Assembly (NCBI RefSeq): GCF_003024685.1
Contig: NZ_PYLQ01000021.1
Location: 1 to 46,091 of the forward strand
Origin: Faecalibacillus intestinalis
Lineage (GTDB): Bacteria > Bacillota_I > Bacilli_A > Erysipelotrichales > Coprobacillaceae
Direction: 5' to 3'
DNA: 46,091 nt
Made by a program: the position numbers and the translations under genes. Shown here piece after piece: positions 15,504-24,003 of the stretch; positions within the stretch are counted from its first letter, which is position 1; every line of letters begins with the position of its first letter. The notes under the pieces are model-generated. The model did no database searches. It worked only from the letters and a program-made list of their open reading frames with translations, and had not been told where the DNA came from.

Positions 15504-16358
15504 TTATTTCGTTAACATCTTTTTAGCTGCTTGATACATTTTTTCATAATTTACAGTTTCACAAGTTCTACAATATCCTATTTGTAAATCCATATTTTCA
15601 GAAATATCAGATAATTTCTTTTGTGAAAACATTCTTAGAAGTTCTTCTTTTCTTACATATGCAAGTTCCTTAGACATCATATGATTAACAAAACATACAA
15701 ATTCATCTTGATCAACACGCCCTAATATATCTATATTTTTAAAATTCATCGAAATGAAATCACTCATTTCTTTTACTAATTCATCTCCTCGATGACTTCC
15801 TTCTTGTTTGTACACTTCTTCTAAACCATTTAGCTTAAATACAAACAAAATTTTTTGACCTGTTTTATTTTCATCTAATTTTTCATCAATAAGCCATTTA
15901 GCAGTATCAAATTTATATATCTTTGTTAAATCATCAATTTGTTGATTATTCATTAAAGATTCTCGTAATTTCTTTAATTCTTTCAATCTTAAATAATTAC
16001 TTGCTGCATTTTTTACTCTTTGTAAAACTACTTCTTCATAAATAGGCTTTTGAATATAATCATAGATACCATAATCAAAAGCTTGTATTAAATCTTTAGG
16101 ATTATCACTTGCTGTTAAAGCAACAATAGGAACTTGTGACAATCTTTTATTCTTTTTTATTTGTCTAATCAAATCCATTGTCCCTGGCATAATTAAATCA
16201 ATTAACATAACATCAAATTGATAATCTTCATCTTCAATTATTTTTTTAGCGTCAGCTATATTTTTTGATAATGTGATTTGAAAGTCATTTTCTAATAATT
16301 TTTGTAATAAAATCATATAAATCGTAGCATCTTCTACTAAGAATAATTTCATAAACAT
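15504..16358 (-). CDS. Response regulator with degenerate GGDEF output domain
   Basis: About 284 residues from the ATG at 16358, which has GAGAGG at the right distance (the frame opens at 16388). The receiver domain (1-120) has the phosphorylation site in MLIDLIMPG, conserved Thr in VALTAS and Lys in IQKPIY. A GGDEF-like domain (about 135-280) follows, with recognisable IDDLTKIYKFDTAKWLID, but the active loop is VDQDEFVCFV in place of GGDEF. Both Gly are lost, so cyclase activity is unlikely; GTP binding or a structural role is possible. No sensor kinase is adjacent. It is divergent from the SEDS gene. Confidence 0.87.
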   Translation of the reverse strand: MFMKLFLVEDATIYMILLQKLLENDFQITLSKNIADAKKIIEDEDYQFDVMLIDLIMPGTMDLIRQIKKNKRLSQVPIVALTASDNPKDLIQAFDYGIYDYIQKPIYEEVVLQRVKNAASNYLRLKELKKLRESLMNNQQIDDLTKIYKFDTAKWLIDEKLDENKTGQKILFVFKLNGLEEVYKQEGSHRGDELVKEMSDFISMNFKNIDILGRVDQDEFVCFVNHMMSKELAYVRKEELLRMFSQKKLSDISENMDLQIGYCRTCETVNYEKMYQAAKKMLTK

Positions 16359-16447
16359 CACATTCCTCTCGCCTTTATTATATATCAAAAATATACTTTT
16401 TATAAAATAATTTTAATTAGTTTACATATAATAAAACGGTGGTAACT

Positions 16448-17521
16448 ATGAAAAAAAGAAAAATACTTCTTATTGTATTTATTATTCTATCTATTGGTTT
16501 ATTAATGGTCTATAGTTCTTCACATATTTGGGCGCAATATAAAGAAAATGACAGCTTCTATTATTTTAAAAGACAAGCTATTTTTGTAATAGTCGGTCTT
16601 CTTTTACTTTTTTTCTTTTCTAAAATAGATTATCACCTCTATCAAAAACATAGTCTTAAAATTATTATTCTTGCTACAATTCTTTTAGTTCTAGTACTCA
16701 TTCCTGGAGTAGGTATTGTCAGAGGTGGTTCAAGAAGTTGGTTTAATTTGGGACTTTTTGCCTTACAGCCTTCTGAAATCTATAAAATAGCGCTTATTAT
16801 TTATGTCAGTGACTATATCAGCCATCATTATCACCAAATGAAAAAACTACGTTATTGTTTAAAACCACTTATTGTTATGGGAATCGGCTTTTTTCTTATT
16901 ATGTTACAACCTGATTTTGGAAGTGGCTTTGTCATGTGTTGCAGTATTCTTTTAATGATTATTATTACCCCTTTCCCGTTTCGATATATTGTTTTTTTAG
17001 GACTATCTGGAATTTTAATGATTATTTTAATGATTATTTCTGCCCCTTATCGAATGAAAAGAATTTTTGCTTTTTTAGATCCTTTTCAAGATCCATTAGG
17101 ATCAGGATTTCAAATGATTCAATCACTCTATGCTATTGGTCCTGGAGGAATTTTAGGAAGTGGTTTTGATCAAAGCATCCAAAAACATTTTTATTTACCA
17201 GAACCACAAACAGACTTTATTTTTGCTATTTATTTAGAAGAATTTGGTTTTATAGGAGGGATTTTATTAATTCTTTTATATGCTTACTTATTTATTACTT
17301 GTTTCAATTATGCAAAAAAAGTAGACGATCTCTTTGGAAGTTTTTTAATGATCGGTATGACTTCCATGATTGGAATACAAACTATCATTAACTTAGGAGT
17401 CGTTGTTGGATTATTTCCTGTTACAGGTGTAACTTTACCTTTAATGTCTTATGGAGGGACTTCTTTACTTGTTACTTTGATTGAAATCGGTATTATGTAT
17501 AATATTATCAAATCTATTTAA
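16448..17521 (+). CDS. SEDS-family peptidoglycan glycosyltransferase (FtsW/RodA/SpoVE type)
   Basis: 357 residues from the ATG at 16448, with about ten hydrophobic segments. The signatures GGSRSWFNLGLFALQPSE, MLQPDFGS and LPEPQTDFIFAIYLEEFG are typical; the last is closer to FtsW/SpoVE than to RodA, but the subgroup cannot be fixed without a tree. It polymerises lipid II glycan chains in the membrane, with a class B PBP partner not present here. It is followed 34 bp later by the AlaX-type gene and may be cotranscribed. Confidence 0.9.
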   Translation: MKKRKILLIVFIILSIGLLMVYSSSHIWAQYKENDSFYYFKRQAIFVIVGLLLLFFFSKIDYHLYQKHSLKIIILATILLVLVLIPGVGIVRGGSRSWFNLGLFALQPSEIYKIALIIYVSDYISHHYHQMKKLRYCLKPLIVMGIGFFLIMLQPDFGSGFVMCCSILLMIIITPFPFRYIVFLGLSGILMIILMIISAPYRMKRIFAFLDPFQDPLGSGFQMIQSLYAIGPGGILGSGFDQSIQKHFYLPEPQTDFIFAIYLEEFGFIGGILLILLYAYLFITCFNYAKKVDDLFGSFLMIGMTSMIGIQTIINLGVVVGLFPVTGVTLPLMSYGGTSLLVTLIEIGIMYNIIKSI

Positions 17522-17555
17522 ATATGGTATGATTTGAAAGAATGGATGTGATAAT

Positions 17556-18686
17556 ATGACAATTAAACTTTATGACAAAGATGCTTATCAGACAATTTTT
17601 GAAGCTCAAGTCATAACATGTACAAAAAGAGAAAATGATTATGATATTGTATTAGACCAAACTTTATTTTTTCCTGAAGAAGGTGGTCAAACTTGTGATC
17701 ATGGTACTTTAAATGATGTTGAAGTCATTGATGTACAAATCATCAATCAAGAAATTCATCATTATACCAACGCTCCTCTTTCAGGAAGTGTTAAAGGAAA
17801 GATTGATTTCAATTATCGTTATAATAATATGCAAAATCATAGTGGTGAACATGTTTTATCAGGACTTGTAAAAAGTATGTTTGGTTTTGATAATAGTGGT
17901 TTTCATTTAAGTGACCATGAAATTACAACGGATTATAATGGCTTTTTAAATGAACAACAGTTACAGATATTAGAAGCTAAGGCCAATGAAGTGATTTTAA
18001 ATAACAAAGTCATTCATAGTTTCTATCCAGAGGATGCTGATCTTTATGATTATCGAAGCAAAAAAGAAATCAATGAAGCAATTCGTTTGGTAGAAATCGA
18101 AGGTGTAGATTGTTGCGCTTGTTGTGCCCCTCATGTACGTTCAACAAGTGAAATTGGCATGATTAAAATATTAAAAGCTATGAAACATAAAAATGGAATT
18201 CGTCTCTATTTTGTATGTGGCCATCGTGCTTTTGTAGATTATCAAGCTAAGCACATACAAGCAATAAATATTTCTCAAAAGCTTTCATTACCACCTGATG
18301 ACCTTGTAAAAGGTATTGATCAACTTTTAAACGAAAACAATCAATTAAAACAAGAACTTTCAAACTTAAAAAAACAAATAATTGATCAACAAGTACAATC
18401 ATTGCCTCAGCAAGATCATTATTTAATTTTTACTAATGATCTAGATCGTTCTTTACAACAATATTATTTAAATCAATTATTTCCATTGTGTTCTAATTAT
18501 GTAGCTATTTTTGTAGGAAAAGATGAAAATTATCGTTTTATGATTGCAAGTAACAATGACTCTAGAGAGCTTTTAAATAAGTTAAAAAGTCACTTTGAAA
18601 TCAAAGGCGGCGGTAAAGCAAATATGGTTCAAGGACAAATCAAAGGAAATCAAAAAACAATACAAGATATTTTAGAGAATAACTAA
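17556..18686 (+). CDS. AlaX-type alanyl-tRNA editing hydrolase with DHHA1 domain
   Basis: 376 residues. The editing domain has the zinc-binding motifs HSGEH (about residues 95-99) and CCACCAPHV (about 185-193, the C-x3-H pair). A coiled linker (KQELSNLKKQIIDQQ) leads to a C-terminal DHHA1 domain with the Gly-rich FEIKGGGKANMVQGQ. It resembles AlaX-L proteins, which deacylate Ser- or Gly-mischarged tRNA-Ala in trans; there is no synthetase catalytic domain. The N-terminal FFPEEGGQTCDHG is also typical. Length is normal and there is no sign of damage. Confidence 0.9.
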   Translation: MTIKLYDKDAYQTIFEAQVITCTKRENDYDIVLDQTLFFPEEGGQTCDHGTLNDVEVIDVQIINQEIHHYTNAPLSGSVKGKIDFNYRYNNMQNHSGEHVLSGLVKSMFGFDNSGFHLSDHEITTDYNGFLNEQQLQILEAKANEVILNNKVIHSFYPEDADLYDYRSKKEINEAIRLVEIEGVDCCACCAPHVRSTSEIGMIKILKAMKHKNGIRLYFVCGHRAFVDYQAKHIQAINISQKLSLPPDDLVKGIDQLLNENNQLKQELSNLKKQIIDQQVQSLPQQDHYLIFTNDLDRSLQQYYLNQLFPLCSNYVAIFVGKDENYRFMIASNNDSRELLNKLKSHFEIKGGGKANMVQGQIKGNQKTIQDILENN

Positions 18687-18702
18687 GGTTATTCTTTTTT
18701 GT

Positions 18703-18740
18703 TGTAACCGCTTTCTTATATAAAGAAATCATTGTATAAT
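18703..18740 (+). promoter_or_regulatory. Promoter of the EF-G paralogue overlapped by a cre-like site
   Basis: TGTAACCGCTTTCT at 18703-18716 matches the cre consensus at 13 of 14 positions. A perfect TATAAT is at 18735-18740; the expected -35 position (about 18712-18717) falls inside the cre-like site. That arrangement would allow direct CcpA repression. Confidence 0.6.
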
Positions 18741-18771
18741 ATAAATAGTTATATAAGAAAGGGGAATGTCT

Positions 18772-20823
18772 ATGAATTTATATCACTCAAATAATATTGG
18801 AAATGTAGCTGTTTTAGGACATCTTGGTTCAGGAAAAACAAGCGTTATTGAAGCCATGGCAAAACGTGCAGGAATTTCTCAACAAATAGGAACTATTAGT
18901 CAAGGAACAACTATTTCTGACTATGACGTTGAAGAAATTAAACGTCAATCTTCAATTAATTTATCACTTATTCCCTTAGAATGGGATCATTGTAAAATTA
19001 ATTTATTAGATACTCCTGGTAATTTTGATTATGTAGGAGAAGTAGAAGCTGCTTTACACGTTGCAGAATCAGCTGTCATTGTTGTTCCTTCTTATAGGGA
19101 TATCAGTATTGGTACAAAGCAAGCCATGTTTAGAGCAAAAGATAAAGCTAAAATTATTTATATTAATGGCTTAGATAATCCAGATGCCAATTATAAAGAA
19201 AAATTAAATCAATTAAAAAAAGCCTATGGTAAAGGAATTGCACCAATTCAAGTTCCTATCATGGATCATGATAAAATGATAGGTTATATTAACGTAGCTA
19301 AAATGGAAGGTCGTATTTTTAAAGGAGAACATACAGAACCTTTCCCTATTCCTGAAGATATGATGGATGAAGTTATGCCTGTCAAAGAAATGATTGATGA
19401 AGCTGTCGCTAATACAAATGATGATTTATTAGAAAAATTTCTAAATGAAGAACCTTTTACTAAAGAAGAAATTTCTTGGGCTTTACGTCAAGGAGTTATG
19501 AATCAAACATTGATTCCTGTTTTATGTGGAACAAGTAATATTGGTATTCAAATTTTATTAAATTCAATGGTTGCTTTCTTCCCTGCTGCAGGTGATACAT
19601 GTAATTCTATCATTGTAGAAAATATTGATACACATGAAGAAGATATCATCGGTTTTAACGAAAGTCTACCACCTTCTTTATTCATTTTTAAAACAATTGT
19701 TGATCCTTTTGTAGGAAGAGAATCACTTTTTAAAGTTTGTACAGGTCATATTCAAACAGGAATGTCTTTATTAAATGTCAATAAAAATGAAGTTGAAAAA
19801 GTGAATAAACTTTACATAAAAAGAGGAAAAGAACTTATTGAAGTTGATGAATTATGTGCTGGTGATATTGGATGTATGACAAAGCTTTCTCATTCTTCAA
19901 CAAATGATACTTTATGTACATTAGATTATCGTATGAAATACCAATCTATTCATTTTTCTAAACCATATTATGGTAAAGCTATTCAACCTATTGGTAAAGC
20001 AAATGAAGAAAAGATTGCTAGTGGTATTACAAGATTATTAGAAGAAGACCAAACTCTAAAATTTGAAAATAATCATGAAACAAAACAACAATGTATTTAT
20101 GGTATTGGAGATATTCATTTAGAAAGTGTTGTTGCTAAATTAAAATCTAAATTTAAAATTGATGTTAAATTAAGTGATATGAAAGTTTCTTATCGTGAAA
20201 CAATTCGTAAAAGTTATACTCAACGTACAAAGTTTAAAAAACAATCAGGTGGTCATGGTCAATATGGTGAAGTAGAAATTCTTTTTGAACCAACAAAAGA
20301 TTATAGTCAATCTTATATATTTAAAGAAAAAGTATTTGGTGGGGCTGTCCCAAAAGCTTATTTCCCTGCTGTTGAAAAAGGATTGATTGAAAGTGTTAAA
20401 GAAGGAGTTATTGGTCATTATCCTGTTTTAGGTATACAAGCTACTTTATTAGATGGTTCTTATCATAGTGTAGATTCAAGTGAACAAGCTTTTAAAACAG
20501 CAACTATGATGTGTTTTAAAGAAGCGATGAAACATCTTGATCCATGTTTATTAGAACCTTATGTCATTTTAAATATTTATATTGATGAAGAATATTTAGG
20601 TGATTTGATGTCACATGTTAATAAAAAACGTGGTAAAGTCCTTGAAACTGATAGTTTAGACGATGGTTTAATCAAACTTGTTTGTCGTATTCCTCAAGTA
20701 GAAATATTAGAATTTGCGATTGATTTACGTTCTATTACTCAAGGTCAAGGGTTATATGATTATCATTTTGATGGTTATGAAATTGTTAATGATGATTTAG
20801 TAGAAAGATTATTGAAAAAATAA
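18772..20823 (+). CDS. Elongation factor G paralogue (EF-G-like GTPase)
   Basis: About 683 residues. The frame has an ATG at 18766, but AAAGGGG is correctly spaced only for the ATG at 18772. G1 is GHLGSGKTS, G3 is DTPGNFDY, but G4 is NGLD instead of NKxD (about residue 130). EF-G domains II-V follow, with TQRTKFKKQSGGHGQYGEVE and FGGAVPKAYFPAVEKGL in domain IV. It is one of the EF-G-like paralogues found beside the true fusA in many Bacillota; with the altered G4 motif, guanine specificity or GTP turnover may differ. It lies apart from rpsL/rpsG, unlike fusA. Its role could be ribosome recycling, a nutrient-limited translation mode, or ribosome protection; none is shown. Confidence 0.88.
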   Translation: MNLYHSNNIGNVAVLGHLGSGKTSVIEAMAKRAGISQQIGTISQGTTISDYDVEEIKRQSSINLSLIPLEWDHCKINLLDTPGNFDYVGEVEAALHVAESAVIVVPSYRDISIGTKQAMFRAKDKAKIIYINGLDNPDANYKEKLNQLKKAYGKGIAPIQVPIMDHDKMIGYINVAKMEGRIFKGEHTEPFPIPEDMMDEVMPVKEMIDEAVANTNDDLLEKFLNEEPFTKEEISWALRQGVMNQTLIPVLCGTSNIGIQILLNSMVAFFPAAGDTCNSIIVENIDTHEEDIIGFNESLPPSLFIFKTIVDPFVGRESLFKVCTGHIQTGMSLLNVNKNEVEKVNKLYIKRGKELIEVDELCAGDIGCMTKLSHSSTNDTLCTLDYRMKYQSIHFSKPYYGKAIQPIGKANEEKIASGITRLLEEDQTLKFENNHETKQQCIYGIGDIHLESVVAKLKSKFKIDVKLSDMKVSYRETIRKSYTQRTKFKKQSGGHGQYGEVEILFEPTKDYSQSYIFKEKVFGGAVPKAYFPAVEKGLIESVKEGVIGHYPVLGIQATLLDGSYHSVDSSEQAFKTATMMCFKEAMKHLDPCLLEPYVILNIYIDEEYLGDLMSHVNKKRGKVLETDSLDDGLIKLVCRIPQVEILEFAIDLRSITQGQGLYDYHFDGYEIVNDDLVERLLKK

Positions 20824-20839
20824 AACTTGATAAAGGTAT

Positions 20840-20922
20840 TTAAGAAGTCCTGAGGGACTTCTTTTTTTGGACTATTTGTCCATTGAAAGGAGGAAAATAG
20901 AAAGATAAAATAATAAAAAAGA
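20840..20922 (+). repeat. About 82-bp dispersed repeat, copy 1
   Basis: From the terminator hairpin through GGACTATTTGTCC and GAAAGGAGGAAAATAG to about AATAAAAAAGAA, this stretch matches the reverse complement of about 34599-34680 with one visible mismatch. It represents the leader end of an Rpn-type element. Confidence 0.85.
20842..20868 (+). terminator. Terminator after the EF-G paralogue, part of an Rpn-element end
   Basis: AAGAAGTCC / GGACTTCTT with a four-base loop and seven T residues. The same hairpin with one base change is found inverted at 34653-34680 after sipW, at the corresponding end of a related element. Confidence 0.85.
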
Positions 20923-21469
20923 AGTCTATCCAGTAGGAAGTTTTGTGTTCTATACGGGAGATGAAGAATGGAACTTGCCAGAAACATTGAAAAGTATACC
21001 ATCAGAGATGGAACCTTATATCAATGATTGGAGACTACCTGTTATCGACCTTAAAACAATGGATGCAAGAAAGCTTATGAATCGAAGATTAAGAGATGTC
21101 GTAGAAATTAATCAAAGTATGTTTGCAGGAAGTTATGAAGGATTAAGAGAAAATCGTAAAATTGAAACAGAAAGCTTCGTGATGGCAGCTACATTTACAC
21201 GTACAAATATTAGAAGAGAAGATTTACCAGAAGGAGATGAAATCAATATGTGTAAGGCAATGGATCAATTATTTCAAAAATTTGAAAATCAAGGAATTGA
21301 AAAAGGAAAACTCAATACTTTAAAAGAACAACTTAAAGTGAAACTAGGAACTTTATCAAGTCCTTTAGAAAAACAACTCACAAATACATCGCTAGAAAAA
21401 TTAAATGTTCTTACATTAAATATCTTTAACATCAATAGTGAAGAAGATGTTTTAAAAATTATTCATTAA
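20909..21469 (+). pseudogene. Rpn/PD-(D/E)XK-type protein, N-terminally truncated
   Basis: A frame open from 20909 begins without an ATG in EVYPVGSFVFYTGDEEW and runs to a TAA at 21469; the first possible start is a GTG at 20945. The sequence (TESFVMAATFTRTNIRREDL, later ENQGIEKGKLNTLKEQ) matches the C-terminal half of the Rpn-like family. The nuclease N-terminus is missing: the leader repeat with its ribosome binding site is joined almost directly to the middle of the protein. A shorter relative with the same C-terminal end lies at 34145-34680. Confidence 0.75.
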
Positions 21470-21470
21470 A

Positions 21471-21497
21471 AAAGAGAGTATGCTTTGTACTCTCTTA
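21471..21497. terminator. Bidirectional terminator between Rpn fragment and murD
   Basis: AAGAGAGTA / TACTCTCTT with a seven-base loop, flanked by A-run on the left and T-rich sequence on the right. It serves the convergent murD gene and the Rpn fragment. Confidence 0.75.
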
Positions 21498-22838
21498 TTT
21501 TTCATTTACATATTGTTTGAAAATTCTTCCTCTTTCTTCATAACCCTTGAATTCATCAAATGAACTTGTTGATGGAGAAAGTAAGATGATATCTCCTGGT
21601 TCACTTATTTCAAATGCTTTATTAACAGCATCTTTTAAAGTTTTTTCATAATAAGCATCTTGATGATGCATATCTTCTTTAAAACGTTTACCTGCTGCTC
21701 CAAAAGTCACGAGCTTTTTAATACATGAATTATAAGTAGACATTTCTTGTAAGTCTAATCCTTTATCAAAACCACCCATTAATAGAATAACTGGTTGTTT
21801 AAAAGCTTTTAAAGCAATAATACTTGCATCTGTATTTGTTGCTTTAGAATCATTATAAACTCTAACACCATTATATTCTCTAACGAATTCAATACGATGT
21901 TCAACCCCTTTAAAATGACTCACAACATCTTTAATCACTCGAGGACTTACTCCAGCAACTAAACAAATAGTAGTCGCAATCATAATATTTTGGACATTAT
22001 GATCTCCTACAATCTTAATATCCTTTAAATCAATAATATGTTCCCCTCTAAAATAAATCGCTTGATCAATAATGCTACAATCAGCTGGTTTATTTAAAGA
22101 TTGTGTTAAAACACAACAATAAACATGATATCTTTGTAAATATTCTTGTAAAGTTTCATCATCAATATTATTAACAAAAACTTCATCATCACTTTCACAA
22201 TTTTCATAAATACGCATCTTAGAAGCATAATATTCATCTAATGAAGCCATATAATCTAAATGATCTGGTGTTAAATTAATAACAGTTGAAATTTCTGGTC
22301 TAAATTTATCAATATCTAGTAATTGGAAATTAGACATTTCAATAACAATATAATGATTTTCTTCTTCTAATAAATTATTTTCTAAAACAACATCACATAA
22401 AGGTTTACCAATATTACCCGCAAAATGAACATGTTCATATTGTGCTTTTAATATTTCATAAATCAAAGTAACAGTTGTTGTTTTACCATTTGTACCTGTA
22501 ACAGCAATATAATGTTGTTTCTTAGCTACTTGATATGCTAACTCAATTTCTGTATAAACAGGAATACCTCTTTCTTTTAATCTTAAAATAAAAGGTTTAT
22601 GATAATTAATTCCTGGATTTTTAACAACAAAATCAAAGTCTCTTTCAAAAAGCTCATCAGGATGTCCCCCTGCTACAATTTCAATTCCTGCATCTAAATA
22701 TGCTTGATATCCTTCAATCTTTTCTAATTCTTTTCCTTCATTGATTGTAATTGTTGCATTTAACTTTTGTAATAACTTAACTGCTGCCTTACCACTTCTA
22801 GCAAGACCAATCACTAAAACCTTTTTCCCTGTTAACAT
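21495..22838 (-). CDS. murD: UDP-N-acetylmuramoylalanine--D-glutamate ligase
   Basis: 447 residues, standard length. The ATP-binding loop AVTGTNGKTTTV, the NAD-like N-terminal fold VLVIGLARSGKAA, and the Mur-ligase blocks ITPDHLDYM-like (here LTPDHLDYMASLDEYYASK) and GVEHRIEFV with VYNDSKATNTDA are all present. It adds D-Glu to UDP-MurNAc-L-Ala in the cytoplasm. The start is separated by one base from the mraY stop codon, so translation is probably coupled. Confidence 0.97.
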   Translation of the reverse strand: MLTGKKVLVIGLARSGKAAVKLLQKLNATITINEGKELEKIEGYQAYLDAGIEIVAGGHPDELFERDFDFVVKNPGINYHKPFILRLKERGIPVYTEIELAYQVAKKQHYIAVTGTNGKTTTVTLIYEILKAQYEHVHFAGNIGKPLCDVVLENNLLEEENHYIVIEMSNFQLLDIDKFRPEISTVINLTPDHLDYMASLDEYYASKMRIYENCESDDEVFVNNIDDETLQEYLQRYHVYCCVLTQSLNKPADCSIIDQAIYFRGEHIIDLKDIKIVGDHNVQNIMIATTICLVAGVSPRVIKDVVSHFKGVEHRIEFVREYNGVRVYNDSKATNTDASIIALKAFKQPVILLMGGFDKGLDLQEMSTYNSCIKKLVTFGAAGKRFKEDMHHQDAYYEKTLKDAVNKAFEISEPGDIILLSPSTSSFDEFKGYEERGRIFKQYVNEK

Positions 22839-22839
22839 T

Positions 22840-23817
22840 TTACATAACTCCTATCACAATAGCGATAATACCACAAATAAATCCAATAAACCAAAATGAA
22901 ATCGTTACTTGTTGTTCAGACCAACCTAACATTTCAAAATGATGATGAATTGGTGCCATTTTAAAGACACGTTTTCCTCTTGTTTTAAAAGAAACAACTT
23001 GAATAATTACTGATAAAGTTTCCATTAAGAAGACACCACCAACAACAATTAACAATAATTCTTGTTTTGTTAGGATTGCTAAAATAGCTAAAAATCCACC
23101 AAGTCCAAGAGAACCTACATCTCCCATAAAAATACGTGCAGGATGATAGTTAAAATACATAAATCCAAGTAATGCTCCAACCATTGCTGTAGCATAACTT
23201 GCAATCGTATAATCTTTAATCATAATAGCATAGATGATAAATGGTGCAATTGCAACCATTGAAAGACCTGTCGCAAGACCATCCAAACCATCAGATAAAT
23301 TAACACCATTACTTTCACCGGTAAACATAATAAATACTAAAACAGCATAGAACCAACCAAAATCAATATTTACTTTCACAATTGGAATAGTCACTTCTGT
23401 TGTAAAACCAGGTACAAAATTTTCTAGATACAAATAACATCCTACTGCCAAAATAGCTTGCATCAAGAATTTTTGCCATGCTTTCAATCCTTCATTTTGA
23501 TGTTTTAAAATAATTAAAGCATCATCAATAAATCCAATTAAACTATAACCTACTAAAACAATTGTAATTAAAATCAAATTAGGATTTGTTATATTTTTAT
23601 AATTTACAACAAACGCTGCAATCACTGCCGCTAAAACAAAAACAACACCACCCATTGTAGGTGTTCCACCTTTTTTCTTATGTGATTCTAATCCCTCTTC
23701 TCTTTCTACTTGTCCAAATTTCATTTTATGTAGAAATGGGATGACTTTAGGCATTGCAAGTAAAACTAATAAAAGTCCAATACCAAATGCCAACATTAAC
23801 TTTATAAAGTTTTCCAT
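22840..23817 (-). CDS. mraY: Phospho-N-acetylmuramoyl-pentapeptide transferase
   Basis: About 325 residues, polytopic membrane protein. It transfers phospho-MurNAc-pentapeptide to undecaprenyl phosphate to form lipid I. Signatures GGVVFVLAAV after KKGGTPTMGG, GFIDDALIILK, NLSDGLDGLATG and APIHHHFEMLGW are complete. The frame has an ATG at 23826, but AAGGGG is too close to it; the ATG at 23817 (MENFIKLM) is better spaced. mraY and murD form a two-gene unit; the rest of the usual dcw cluster is not next to them. Confidence 0.96.
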   Translation of the reverse strand: MENFIKLMLAFGIGLLLVLLAMPKVIPFLHKMKFGQVEREEGLESHKKKGGTPTMGGVVFVLAAVIAAFVVNYKNITNPNLILITIVLVGYSLIGFIDDALIILKHQNEGLKAWQKFLMQAILAVGCYLYLENFVPGFTTEVTIPIVKVNIDFGWFYAVLVFIMFTGESNGVNLSDGLDGLATGLSMVAIAPFIIYAIMIKDYTIASYATAMVGALLGFMYFNYHPARIFMGDVGSLGLGGFLAILAILTKQELLLIVVGGVFLMETLSVIIQVVSFKTRGKRVFKMAPIHHHFEMLGWSEQQVTISFWFIGFICGIIAIVIGVM

Positions 23818-24003
23818 AAACTTCATTCCCCTTCACTCTTTATTTCTTTTACACTATACCACACTTTTTTATCTCCTTCAAATTTCTAAAAAAAACGTTC
23901 TCTTTTTTTGAAAATTATCGTTTTTCTTATAAAAACACGTTAGAATTCACTTATTTTTATTTTTATTAATAAGGGGAAAATTATAAGAGAAAACAACACA
24001 AGT

